From contig JBBRND010000001.1 in NCBI GenBank assembly GCA_038230515.1, positions 186,001 through 250,000 of the forward strand: 64,000 nt of DNA, read 5' to 3'. The notes beneath the pieces were generated by a model. That model was not told the DNA's origin. It made no database searches and saw only the letters and a list, made by a program, of their open reading frames with translations. Shown in pieces: positions 9,090 through 17,683 of the stretch. The DNA is from JAPLDB01 sp038230515 (GTDB taxonomy: Bacteria; Bacteroidota; Bacteroidia; AKYH767-A; 2013-40CM-41-45). A program made the translations under genes and the position numbers. Within the stretch, counting starts at the first letter, position 1. The number at the start of each line of letters is the position of its first letter.

Positions 9090-10823
9090 CTATTCAATCA
9101 GCTTTTTATCCTGCAGCTTCTTTTCTAAAAATTCTGATCCGCCCTCGCCCGCATCTTTTGCTTTCTGCCAATAGTCGTAAGCTTTGCTGAGGTCGCCAAG
9201 CTTATATAAAATATCACCGTAATGTTCCAGCACGGTGGCGCTTTTATCGCTGCCGTGAGAAAGAGATTTCTCAGTCCATGTTTTTGCCTCGGCATATTTT
9301 CCCTGCTTATACATAATCCAGCCATAAGTATCTTCATACGAGCTCTGGTTTGTATCCAGTTGATTGGATAGCTTAGACATTTCTTCCGCCTTCTCCATCT
9401 TCTCCGCGCGCACCGATAAAAAATAGGCATAGTTGTTCAGCACATTAGGGTCTTTGGAATTAAGTTCAAGCGCTTTCTCAAAACTTTCATCGCTCTTAGA
9501 ATATTCTTTTATCTCATCGTATGCTTCGCCTAAGCTGGAATAAAATTGCTCTTCCAGATCTTTATTATCAACCACCATCTTTACTCCGCTGCTAAGCGAT
9601 TTTATACCGTCCGCATATTTTTTCTTCTGAATATTTGCTATGCCATTAAAAAAATAAGGAAGCGGCTGATCAGGAAAATTACTGATGCCTTCCTCGCTGT
9701 CTTTAATCAACGAATCCGACCGCTGCAAAATAGATTCGATGCGCATAATCTGCTGCATCACCACAAATTCTTTCGAGCCCATCTTTTTTGCAAGCTCATA
9801 TTCATCCAGGGCTTTTTCAAACTGCTTATCCTGGCTCAGGAAGTCACCATAGATAGCATGCGTGCGCGGCTCGTCAGGATGCGTTTCAATTAAAATGGTA
9901 CTCATCTCAAACGCCTGCTCTCTCATTTCAGGATGAAGTTCAATAAGAGCATAGTACGATCCGAGTATCTGTACCTTTGTATCTATGTCAAGATTTTTAT
10001 TTCCGAATGCCTTCTTCAACTCCACCACCGATTTATCTTTTTCGCCATTGCTGCGGTAATAATCTGCAAGCGAAAGATGAATATATGGATTCTCAGGATC
10101 CATTTCCAGCACCTTGTTGTAAATCTCCAGCGCCTTTTCCTTTTGACCAATGTTCTGATATAGCTCTGCCAACATTCCGTACGCCTGCGCATCTTTCGGA
10201 TTAGCATCAATCATCTTCTGAACTTCTGCAATTGCCTTATCAGTTTTTCCAAGCTGCATATATAGCCGCTGCTTCTGCATCACCACCTCTTTATTCACTC
10301 CCACTTTCTCTTCAACCTTATCAAGCACTTTAATTGCATCGGTCAGCTTGTTCGCATAAATCAATGCAGATACCCACTCGAAATAATAATCAATCTTCTC
10401 AGGACTGTCTTTAATTAGTTGCTCATACACCTGAGCGCTCTCTTCAAACTTGCCATTCTTCTGTAGAATTTCTGCAAACGACTGTGCATACCATTCATTC
10501 TTCGGGTCGAGCTTGTATGCACTGCGGCTGAAGAACAACGCATCGCTGTATTTTTTCTGCTGCATATAGATGTTTGCCAGCTCGTACATAGAAGTATGAT
10601 TAGTTCCGTCCTTGCGGATCACTTCTGCAAAAAGATCAGCAGCATTATTTAAGTTGCCGAGAATTTTTTCCTTGTTCGCATTGAAGAAAAGATACGTTAC
10701 ATCCGTGCGCTGCGTTTCGGAGAGAGAACTCTTCTGAGGATTTTTTGAAGAGGATGCCTGCTGCGAACTTTTACAGGAGAAAAGAAAAACAGCGGGAAGA
10801 AGCAGTAGAAATGTTTTTTTCAT
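9090..10823 (-). CDS. TPR-repeat lipoprotein
   Basis: 577 residues with a lipoprotein signal (VFLFSCKSS, lipid Cys ~17) followed by a Ser-rich linker and about a dozen tetratricopeptide repeats through most of the chain, for example KALEIYNKVLEMDPENPYIHLSLADYY read in two parts, and SLGEAYDEIKEYSKSDESFEKAL. TPR arrays bind partner proteins; being lipid-anchored, it should face the periplasm. It lies 50 bp downstream of the nucleotidyltransferase, at the end of a four-gene minus-strand set with the flippase and dut. In many Bacteroidota this set continues with a DUF4292 lipoprotein and an EnvC-like protein, which here lie on the other strand at 15388-17576. Confidence 0.88.
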   Translation of the reverse strand: MKKTFLLLLPAVFLFSCKSSQQASSSKNPQKSSLSETQRTDVTYLFFNANKEKILGNLNNAADLFAEVIRKDGTNHTSMYELANIYMQQKKYSDALFFSRSAYKLDPKNEWYAQSFAEILQKNGKFEESAQVYEQLIKDSPEKIDYYFEWVSALIYANKLTDAIKVLDKVEEKVGVNKEVVMQKQRLYMQLGKTDKAIAEVQKMIDANPKDAQAYGMLAELYQNIGQKEKALEIYNKVLEMDPENPYIHLSLADYYRSNGEKDKSVVELKKAFGNKNLDIDTKVQILGSYYALIELHPEMREQAFEMSTILIETHPDEPRTHAIYGDFLSQDKQFEKALDEYELAKKMGSKEFVVMQQIMRIESILQRSDSLIKDSEEGISNFPDQPLPYFFNGIANIQKKKYADGIKSLSSGVKMVVDNKDLEEQFYSSLGEAYDEIKEYSKSDESFEKALELNSKDPNVLNNYAYFLSVRAEKMEKAEEMSKLSNQLDTNQSSYEDTYGWIMYKQGKYAEAKTWTEKSLSHGSDKSATVLEHYGDILYKLGDLSKAYDYWQKAKDAGEGGSEFLEKKLQDKKLIE

Positions 10824-10873
10824 TTTTTATGAAACGCAAACTGAAGAGAATTATTTAGCAGATAAAATCACAA

Positions 10874-11875
10874 TCAACTTTGAGTTGAATAATCCCCTAA
10901 ACTCAAATCCTCCGCCCTGCGCGAATACTCTGCAAAGTTACCGATCATTGAGTTACCAATGACTGCATTTTTTATTTTGCAATCCATCTGCACAATGCTG
11001 TTGCTGATGTTTGAGTTCTCCACCTTTGTATTTGCTCCTATTGAAACATGCGGACCCACCACAGAGTTTTTCAGGAAAACATTTTCTCCTATAAAACTTG
11101 GCTGAATGATCACCGAGTTTTCTGTCTTCACTGATGCAGGAACTTTCAATTTGCTCTTGTGCATATCGAGTACACGTTGATTTGTATAAACGGTTGCATC
11201 TTTATTTCCGCAGTCGAGCCACTCATCAACTTTGCCCGGAACAAATCGGGTCCCTTTCTTCTTCATATTCTCCAGCGCATTCGTCAACTGAAATTCGCCT
11301 TTCTCTTTAATGTTGTTGTCAATCAGGTATTGCATTTCGCTGCGGAGGTATTCACCGTCTTTCAGATAATAAATTCCGATGATGGCAAGATCGCTCACAA
11401 ACGTTTGCGGCTTCTCCACAAAATCAGTGATGATGCCCTGCTCATTCGCTTTGATGACACCGAACATTTTCGGATCGTCAATTTTACTCACCCAGATGAT
11501 TCCGTCTTTGTCTTCATCCATCGTAAAGTCCGCACGGAAAAGCGTGTCAGCAAATGCAACAATTATTTTTCCTTTCAACTGTTCCTTTGCGCAAAGAATT
11601 GCATGAGCAGTGCCAAGTGGTTCGTCCTGGTAAAAAATATGTCCCTTCGCGCCCTCGCTTTCTGCAATCTTCACTAAACGATCTTCCGTTTCCTTTCCAA
11701 ACTGACCGACTACAAAAGCAATGTCAGTCACTTTCTCTTTGCAAACTTTTATGATGTCTTCAACTAGCCATTGCACAATCGGTTTTCCGGCAACGGGAAT
11801 TAATGGTTTAGGAATAGTGAGCGTGTGCGGTCGCATCCGCTTTCCCATTCCTGCCATTGGTATTATTATTCTCAT
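10874..11875 (-). CDS. Sugar-1-phosphate nucleotidyltransferase
   Basis: 333 residues. The N-terminal Rossmann-like domain starts with IIPMAGMGKRMRPHTLTIPK, the pyrophosphorylase signature of RmlA/GlmU-type enzymes, with KPLIPVAGKPI and a DTLF metal/sugar region. Residues ~255-320 show hexapeptide-type repeats (PSFIGENVFLKNSVVGPHV, SIGANTKVENS) expected to form a left-handed beta helix, sometimes an acyltransferase or oligomerisation module. The enzyme makes a nucleotide sugar from NTP and sugar-1-phosphate for envelope polysaccharide. Which sugar is unclear. It is 12 bp downstream of dut. Confidence 0.9.
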   Translation of the reverse strand: MRIIIPMAGMGKRMRPHTLTIPKPLIPVAGKPIVQWLVEDIIKVCKEKVTDIAFVVGQFGKETEDRLVKIAESEGAKGHIFYQDEPLGTAHAILCAKEQLKGKIIVAFADTLFRADFTMDEDKDGIIWVSKIDDPKMFGVIKANEQGIITDFVEKPQTFVSDLAIIGIYYLKDGEYLRSEMQYLIDNNIKEKGEFQLTNALENMKKKGTRFVPGKVDEWLDCGNKDATVYTNQRVLDMHKSKLKVPASVKTENSVIIQPSFIGENVFLKNSVVGPHVSIGANTKVENSNISNSIVQMDCKIKNAVIGNSMIGNFAEYSRRAEDLSLGDYSTQS

Positions 11876-11887
11876 CCTTTTAGTTTT

Positions 11888-12322
11888 CTATTTATTTCCG
11901 GTTGATCCAAACCCTCCCGCTCCTCTTTCTGTTTCTATTAACTCTACTGCTTCGCTCCACTCAACGCGTTCATGTTTTGCAACAATCAATTGAGCAATGC
12001 GCTCACCATCTTCAATAACGAACTCTTCGTTTGAAAGATTCACGAGTATCACTTTAATTTCTCCGCGGTAATCAGCATCAATAGTTCCCGGAGAATTTAA
12101 AACCGTTACTCCTTTCTTCGCAGCCAATCCGCTGCGAGGGCGAATCTGCGCTTCATGTCCCTCAGGCAATTCAATAAACAAACCCGTTGGAACCAATGCG
12201 CGCTCCAATGGTTTCAGTGTAATAGATGAATCAAGATTCGCGCGCAAATCCATTCCTGCCGAATAAATGGTTTCGTAAGACGGTAATGCGTGTTTTGATT
12301 TATTGATGATCCGTACTTTCAT
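11888..12322 (-). CDS. dut: dUTP diphosphatase
   Basis: 144 residues, the usual trimeric dUTPase length. All five motifs are present: AGMDLRANL (1), RPRSGLAAKKGV (2), NSPGTIDADYRGEI (3), ERIAQLIVAK (4) and the C-terminal RGAGGFGSTG (5). It hydrolyses dUTP to dUMP and pyrophosphate, keeping uracil out of DNA and feeding thymidylate synthesis. Its place between a flippase (6 bp upstream) and a nucleotidyltransferase (12 bp downstream) is a known Bacteroidota gene order rather than a functional link. Confidence 0.97.
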   Translation of the reverse strand: MKVRIINKSKHALPSYETIYSAGMDLRANLDSSITLKPLERALVPTGLFIELPEGHEAQIRPRSGLAAKKGVTVLNSPGTIDADYRGEIKVILVNLSNEEFVIEDGERIAQLIVAKHERVEWSEAVELIETERGAGGFGSTGNK

Positions 12323-12328
12323 TGGTTT

Positions 12329-13831
12329 TTATTTTTTCGGGATGCGAATGTAGGAATTATTGCGTCTCTCATAAACGTATGCTGCACCGAGATAAAGCAT
12401 TATAAACCCAGTGTTGATGAGGAGCATGGTGTGTTCATAAACCTGAAATTGATTTCTGATGTACCCGCTTATCCAATAAAATATCAGTGCAGATAAAATG
12501 AAATAAAAAAACGAGCCGATGTTGTACTCAACGCGGTAATGTTTTTGTCCGATGAAATAGGAAAGCAGCATCATTGCAGCATAGCAAATCAGCGTTGCCC
12601 ATGCAGCGCCCATGTAACCCATTATGGGAATGAGGGTGAAGTTGAGCGCAAGCGTAATTGCTGCACCGATGATTGAAAGCCATGCACCCCATTTTGTTTC
12701 ATGGGTTAGTTTGTACCAGATGGAGAGATTGTAAAACACACCGAGGCAAAGATTCGCCATCAGCAAAATGGGAACCACTGCAAGTCCTTCGCGGTAATCT
12801 TTTCCGATAAAAGTTTTCACCACATCCATGTACATCATGATGGCAAGAAAAATAAATGAACACACCAGTACAAAGTAGTGCATCACCCTCGAATAAGTTT
12901 GCTGCGCTTTATCGCTCGATGCCTGCGAAAAGAAAAACGGTTCGGCTGCATAACGGAATGTCTGCACGAACAAAGTCATCAGAATAGAAAGCTTGTAACA
13001 CGCTCCGTAAATTCCAAGCTGGCTCACTGCAGTGGTTTTGTCAGCAACCAATCGCGGCAACATAATGCGGTCGAAGGTTTCATTTATCATTCCTGCAAAA
13101 CCAGCCACCATTAAGGGAAGCCCGTAGGTGAGCATGGTGCGCCAAAGTTTTTTATCAAACGAAAATTTTGTTTTGAAAATCTCAGGAGCGAGTAACAGAA
13201 GTGTTGCGGCACTTGCCACTAAGTTAATTGCAAACACATAGCCGATGCCAATGGATGGATCATACACTTTGCTGATAAAATCGTGCATCGCTCCGTCTTT
13301 ATATCTCGGACAAATGATGAGAAAGAAAATATTCAGTCCGACATTAATCAAAATTCCTGAGAGTTTTATCAATGCAAATATCAACGCCTTATTTTCCTGT
13401 CGCAGCCTCGCAAACGGAATGGCGCTTACCGCTTCCATGGCAAGCACCGCTGCAAAGCAACTGATGTATTGAGGAAGCATTTTATCCGATCCGTCACTGT
13501 GGTTCATCCATTGCGCAATGGGTTTTGAAAATAAAATGATTCCCAACCCCAGCGTTGCTGAAGTGCTGATGATGCTGATAAGTGAGGTTGAATACACGTT
13601 GGTATTTCCATTTTCCTTTTCAGCATAACGGAAAAAAGCAGTCTCTAATCCGTACGTAAAAATAATGTTGAAGAAAGAAACATACGCGTAGAGCTCGGTT
13701 ACAATGCCATACTCGCCCGGGGCAAATACGCGCGTGTACAACGGCACCAGCAGGTAATTAATAAGCCGCCCGACTATGCTGCTTAATCCATACACTGCCG
13801 TTTGCGAAGCAAGTTTTTTGAGAGAAGACAA
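12329..13831 (-). CDS. Polysaccharide/lipid flippase, MOP superfamily (Wzx-like)
   Basis: 500 residues and about 14 membrane helices. It begins LASQTAVYGLSSIVGRLINY, the common start of Bacteroidota Wzx-type flippases, with LLVPLYTRVFAPGEYGIV just after. The start codon is TTG; an in-frame TAA lies a few codons upstream and no ATG is available before the conserved start, so TTG is favoured. The protein should flip lipid-linked sugars across the cytoplasmic membrane. It is the first gene of the flippase-dut-nucleotidyltransferase-TPR run. Confidence 0.9.
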   Translation of the reverse strand: MSSLKKLASQTAVYGLSSIVGRLINYLLVPLYTRVFAPGEYGIVTELYAYVSFFNIIFTYGLETAFFRYAEKENGNTNVYSTSLISIISTSATLGLGIILFSKPIAQWMNHSDGSDKMLPQYISCFAAVLAMEAVSAIPFARLRQENKALIFALIKLSGILINVGLNIFFLIICPRYKDGAMHDFISKVYDPSIGIGYVFAINLVASAATLLLLAPEIFKTKFSFDKKLWRTMLTYGLPLMVAGFAGMINETFDRIMLPRLVADKTTAVSQLGIYGACYKLSILMTLFVQTFRYAAEPFFFSQASSDKAQQTYSRVMHYFVLVCSFIFLAIMMYMDVVKTFIGKDYREGLAVVPILLMANLCLGVFYNLSIWYKLTHETKWGAWLSIIGAAITLALNFTLIPIMGYMGAAWATLICYAAMMLLSYFIGQKHYRVEYNIGSFFYFILSALIFYWISGYIRNQFQVYEHTMLLINTGFIMLYLGAAYVYERRNNSYIRIPKK

Positions 13832-13925
13832 ATTGAAAAATTAGTGGGGGTGAAAGTAAGTGAAACGGAAAGCGGAATAATTTATTTGTCAGGAAATTTC
13901 TGACAGTGCAAAGTGGAACAGCCAG

Positions 13926-14010
13926 AACGCTGATCTTTACGATCTTTCCTGATGAAAAAAATCATATTGAATCATAAGAACCATAAAAAATCAGTGTTCT
14001 ATTTTTATTA
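13926..14010. repeat. Imperfect inverted repeat of a dispersed 20-bp word
   Basis: GAACGCTGATCTTTACGATC at 13929 faces AAAAAATCAGTGTTC near 13984-14000. The plus-oriented word is found again upstream of moeA at ~33550 (GATCGTAAAAATCAGCGTTC). The inverted pair could act as a transcription end for the propeller gene that stops at 13991, though it overlaps its last codons. Confidence 0.45.
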
Positions 14011-15220
14011 TTCTCTTGCTTACCGCTTTCTCATCTCCAACTATAGACAAAAAATAAATTCCTACAGCAAAACCGCTCATATCAATAACATCATTTGTTG
14101 AACAATTATTCTCTTCCATCATCAATTGTCCCTGCGAATTAAAAATCCGGATGGATTTGACGTTCATTTGAGAAGAAGTGATCTTAAAAAAAATCTTTAC
14201 GGGATTCGGATAAACAGAAATGGTTGAGGAAGATGGAATGTAATTCATCCCCTGAAAAAGTGATTCATCAATCCGCACAACACCTTCAAGCGAAGTGCCC
14301 GCCCAGATAATTCCGGGGCTTTCAGCAGCAATGGAATATACCAGATCATCTGGCATGGGAGAGTTGGAAGTATTGTAAGTGAGAAATCCGTTGCCATGTT
14401 TTTTCACCACGCCTTTGTCGAATGATCCGAGATACACATTGCCCAACGTATCCACCGCAACTGCATCAAACGATTCACTGGGTATCGTTGAGTTCGAAAG
14501 ATTAAAAGGATAGCCAGTGGTTCCGTAAAAACGAACAAGCCCGCCTGCGGGAGTAGCGCACCACTTGTAACCATACTTATCAATGCGAATATCCAGCGTG
14601 GAGTTATCAGGAAATCCCTGGTTGGTGATGTTGTAAAGTGCAAAGGTTGTATCCTCCATAGTGAGGAAACCGCCATTAACTGTTCCTACAAAACGGCTAC
14701 TGTCATTTTCGGCAGCCACGCAACCCATGCTGTTCACCGGCAAACTTGAATTGCTCATATCCCAATACAACCAGTTCGTGTTGTCGAAACTGTTCAGTCC
14801 GTTGTCTGTACAAATCCATTTTACATCATTTGCATCAATATCAACATACCGCACGGCATCAGAAGTAATGTCTGAGTTGGAAGTGTTGTAAACCGTCCAC
14901 GTGGTGCCGTCAAATTTATTGATGCCGCCAAGTTGCGTACACACCCACGCATTGCCTGCTGCATCAAAGCGGATGCACTTAATTGAATTGTCCGAAATGT
15001 TGCTGCTCACCGTTGTATAAACCGTCCAGTTCGTATCATCATAGACGGCAACACCGTAATCAGTGCCGAACCATTTTCTGCCCTGCGCATCAATGGCAAT
15101 GCTTCGCACCGAATTATCAGGCAACGGAGAATTAAAGCGGGTGAAGTTTACAAATGCTTGCGAAAACCCATCGGCAAAAAAAACAATCAGGAACAAGAGA
15201 AGCGGGAATATTTTTTTCAT
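13991..15220 (-). CDS. Secreted two-component-regulator-propeller-like protein with T9SS domain
   Basis: 409 residues with signal peptide (MKKIFPLLLFLIVFFADGF, cut near GFSQ). About seven ~43-residue blades follow, with the pattern IAIDAQGRKWFGTDYGV then FDGTTWTVYNTSNS, which match the Reg_prop propeller repeat usually found as the sensor part of hybrid kinases. Here there is no kinase; the chain ends in a T9SS type A domain (ISVYPNPVKIFFKI, AVGIYFLSI, SKRIIKIEH). It is therefore a free surface or secreted propeller. It interrupts an otherwise conserved envelope gene set, which suggests insertion or inversion at this spot. Confidence 0.88.
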   Translation of the reverse strand: MKKIFPLLLFLIVFFADGFSQAFVNFTRFNSPLPDNSVRSIAIDAQGRKWFGTDYGVAVYDDTNWTVYTTVSSNISDNSIKCIRFDAAGNAWVCTQLGGINKFDGTTWTVYNTSNSDITSDAVRYVDIDANDVKWICTDNGLNSFDNTNWLYWDMSNSSLPVNSMGCVAAENDSSRFVGTVNGGFLTMEDTTFALYNITNQGFPDNSTLDIRIDKYGYKWCATPAGGLVRFYGTTGYPFNLSNSTIPSESFDAVAVDTLGNVYLGSFDKGVVKKHGNGFLTYNTSNSPMPDDLVYSIAAESPGIIWAGTSLEGVVRIDESLFQGMNYIPSSSTISVYPNPVKIFFKITSSQMNVKSIRIFNSQGQLMMEENNCSTNDVIDMSGFAVGIYFLSIVGDEKAVSKRIIKIEH

Positions 15221-15356
15221 CTGGTAAAATTATTGTGATGGAACTGAGCAAAGATACATTCTCTTTCAGAGCAAATTGCCCGTATGTTTTTGTTAACAGC
15301 ATACTCAGGAAAAAAAGGAATCTCAAAATAGAAATGCGTTGTTTCATTTCTAAGTT

Positions 15357-15364
15357 TACTTTTG
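15357..15364 (+). promoter_or_regulatory. Probable -7 element TACTTTTG of the DUF4292 gene
   Basis: TACTTTTG fits the Bacteroidota -7 consensus TAnnTTTG and lies 23 bp before the chosen ATG at 15388. A TTG at 15339-15341 could serve as the -33 part but the spacing is short (15 bp). The element also argues against the longer reading frame that starts at 15154. Confidence 0.5.
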
Positions 15365-15387
15365 CCTTTGCATTTTTTGAGGGAAAA

Positions 15388-16221
15388 ATGAGAACGCGAA
15401 AAAATTTACTTTGTACTTGGTTGTTTTTAGTTGCCGGCATTTTTGTAATTGCATCCTGCCGCCCCACCCAAAAAATTGTTGATACTCCGCATCCCGTAAA
15501 ACTGAAGGGAAGCAATGTGATCGAAACTTTTGATTCGCTTCTGGCGCATGAGTTCAATTTTGAATGGCTCACCGCAAAAGCAGAAGTGGAGTTTACCGAT
15601 CGCGATAATGCACCCGAAACATTTGATGTGAACATACGCGTGAGAAAAGACAGCGCCATCTGGATTTCTGTTACTCCGCTGCTGGGCATTGAAGCAGTGC
15701 GTGTACTTATCACTCCTGACAGCATGAAAATATTAAACCGCCTTCGCAAAACATACACTGCTCGCAATTTTAGTTTTCTTGATGATATGCTTAAGTCAAA
15801 GATCAATTTTGAAATTATGCAGGCAGTTCTGGTAGGAAATTATTTTCCGTATCTAAAAAATGAAAAGCTGAAGTCGGTGTATGAGGATTCAACATTTTTG
15901 ATTTTGAGTACGCTTAATAAGCATCAGACAAAAAGGGTGATGGAAGAAAAAGATCCCACCAAACCGATCATTCAGGATTTCTGGATTGACGGCAATTACA
16001 AAATCAACAAATCAAAAATTTCTGATGATAAACTGAACCGTACGCTTGAAGCAAGGTACAGTAATTTCTTTGAAGTGAACGATAAACTTTTCCCGCAAAC
16101 TATTCTGGTAACAGTCATGACAACATCACCCTTAAAAATAAAAGTTAATTACACCAAAGTAACAAGCGGAGAGGCGCAAACACTTCCGTTCAATGTGCCG
16201 GAAAAATACGAGCGGAAGTAG
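15388..16221 (+). CDS. DUF4292 family lipoprotein (LolB-like fold)
   Basis: 277 residues from ATG 15388, which places a lipoprotein signal (LVAGIFVIASCRPT, lipid Cys ~21) at the N-terminus; the upstream frame to 15154 is rejected because it overlaps the start of the opposite propeller gene and has no signal. The body (SLLAHEFNFEWLTAKAEVEF, SAIWISVTPLLGIEAVRVLI) matches DUF4292, predicted to adopt a LolA/LolB-like half barrel for lipids or lipoproteins. It lies 53 bp upstream of the EnvC-like gene, its usual neighbour in this phylum. Function is unproven. Confidence 0.85.
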   Translation: MRTRKNLLCTWLFLVAGIFVIASCRPTQKIVDTPHPVKLKGSNVIETFDSLLAHEFNFEWLTAKAEVEFTDRDNAPETFDVNIRVRKDSAIWISVTPLLGIEAVRVLITPDSMKILNRLRKTYTARNFSFLDDMLKSKINFEIMQAVLVGNYFPYLKNEKLKSVYEDSTFLILSTLNKHQTKRVMEEKDPTKPIIQDFWIDGNYKINKSKISDDKLNRTLEARYSNFFEVNDKLFPQTILVTVMTTSPLKIKVNYTKVTSGEAQTLPFNVPEKYERK

Positions 16222-16274
16222 TACAACTTTTATCAACATTTTACGTTAATTGATCTGCATAAGGCATTCAGAAA

Positions 16275-17576
16275 ATGTTTTCAGTCAATTTCAAGTTTCT
16301 TTTATCAACCTCATGGCGATTTGCTTTCGTCATCCTCGCACTGTTTTTAGTTTCCAGTTTCCAGTTTCCAGTTTCCGCGCAAACCAAAAAAGAACTGGAG
16401 AAAAAGCAGCAGTTGATTCATAAAGATATTGAGTACACCAACAAGTTACTGAGCCAAACTCGCAAAAGCAAAACCGCTTCGCTCGGTCAGCTTATCACAC
16501 TTAATAAAAAAATCAGTTACCGAACGGAACTTATCGGGACTATTCATTCAGAAATTAATTCGGTGGATGGGCAAATCAATTACACCAATCACCAGATGGA
16601 TTCCATACTGAGCCGGATGGAAGAATTGAAAAAGTATTATGGCGACCTTCTCTATTTCGCTTACAAGAATCAAGGCGCGTTTTCAAAGCTGTCGTTTATT
16701 TTTTCTGCAACGGATTTTAATCAGGCGTATCAGCGATTGAAATACCTGCAACAACTGAGCGCGTATCGTTTGCATCAGTGCGACCTTATTAAGGAACTTG
16801 AAGATTCTCTTTCCGGTAAAAAGGGTGAACTTACCGGAGTGAAGAAGGATAAAACAAAACTGCTCACTGTTCAGCAAAAAGAAAAACAAAATCTTGACAA
16901 TGAGAAAAAAGATCAGGTAGCGATGGTGAACGATTTATCATCGAAAGAAAAAAAGCTGAAGAATGATTTAAAGGATAAGCAAAAATTAGAGGCAAAACTT
17001 AACCGACTGATTGAAGATGCAATCCATAAAGAGATTGAAGCTGCGCAGCTTGCTGCAAGGAAAAAAGCCACTTCTACTTTGACTGCAAGTGCAACTACCA
17101 GGAATACAAAGGTGGAAAGCACGCCTTACATACTTTCTGCTACTCCTGAAGCAATGAAGTTGAGCAGTGATTTTGAAAACAACCGTGGTCGTTTGCCGTG
17201 GCCTGTTGAGCAGGGTTTCATCAGTAGTTCGTACGGGCGACATGCGCATCCGGTGTGGAAAGATGTAGTGGTGAACAACAGCGGTGTGGACATCAACTCT
17301 TCGCGAGGCGCGAAAGTGCGCAGTGTGTTTGAAGGAAAAGTGACCAAGATAATTGTGATCATGAACAAGTATGCAGTCATAGTTCAACATGGAGAATATT
17401 TTACGGTGTATTCAAACCTGCAGGATGTATCAGTTAGATCGGGCGATTTGATTTCTACCAAGCAGGTGATTGGTACGGTGCAAACTGATGATGACGGAAA
17501 ATCGGAAGTGCATCTTGAAATATGGAAAGGAAGTAACAAGATGGATCCTGAAGGATGGATAGTGGCGCGGACGTAA
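16275..17576 (+). CDS. EnvC-like murein hydrolase activator (coiled coil + degenerate LytM/M23)
   Basis: 433 residues. The signal peptide (LALFLVSSFQFPVSAQ) is partly encoded by four exact AGTTTCC heptamers. A long coiled coil (~35-250; KKELEKKQQLIHKDIEYTNK) is followed by an Ala/Thr linker and a C-terminal LytM/M23 domain (~310-433). The metal ligands are largely gone: the usual HxGxD reads NNSGVD, and the HGxxYxxxYxH motif reads HGEYFTVYSN; only the last HLEIW His remains. As in E. coli EnvC, it is likely a non-catalytic activator of amidases during cell separation, acting in the periplasm. Confidence 0.88.
   Translation: MFSVNFKFLLSTSWRFAFVILALFLVSSFQFPVSAQTKKELEKKQQLIHKDIEYTNKLLSQTRKSKTASLGQLITLNKKISYRTELIGTIHSEINSVDGQINYTNHQMDSILSRMEELKKYYGDLLYFAYKNQGAFSKLSFIFSATDFNQAYQRLKYLQQLSAYRLHQCDLIKELEDSLSGKKGELTGVKKDKTKLLTVQQKEKQNLDNEKKDQVAMVNDLSSKEKKLKNDLKDKQKLEAKLNRLIEDAIHKEIEAAQLAARKKATSTLTASATTRNTKVESTPYILSATPEAMKLSSDFENNRGRLPWPVEQGFISSSYGRHAHPVWKDVVVNNSGVDINSSRGAKVRSVFEGKVTKIIVIMNKYAVIVQHGEYFTVYSNLQDVSVRSGDLISTKQVIGTVQTDDDGKSEVHLEIWKGSNKMDPEGWIVART
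16349..16376 (+). repeat. Four exact AGTTTCC heptamers inside a signal-peptide coding region
   Basis: AGTTTCC is repeated four times without a mismatch, encoding part of the hydrophobic core and cut site (SSFQFPV) of the EnvC-like protein. Because 7 is not a multiple of 3, gain or loss of one copy shifts the frame, so the tract could be a slippage switch. Confidence 0.9.
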
Positions 17577-17590
17577 GAATCAACGAATAT

Positions 17591-17620
17591 GAAAATCCGC
17601 TGCGAGGCGGATTTTTGTTT
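17591..17620 (+). terminator. Rho-independent terminator after the EnvC-like gene
   Basis: AAAATCCGC, a five-base loop, then GCGGATTTTTGTTTT, 15 bp after the stop codon. The stem is 9 bp with a T-rich tail. Confidence 0.85.
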
Positions 17621-17659
17621 TGTACACTGTGAAATGTTTTCCGCATCCCTTGCAATGCG

Positions 17660-17667
17660 TATCTTTG
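17660..17667 (+). promoter_or_regulatory. Probable -7 element TATCTTTG of the purF-like gene
   Basis: Exact TAnnTTTG match 16 bp before the ATG at 17684, with a T-run at 17637-17640 at about the right distance for the -33 part. The 5' leader would be very short. Confidence 0.6.
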
Positions 17668-17683
17668 TCTCCGATTTTTTCCC

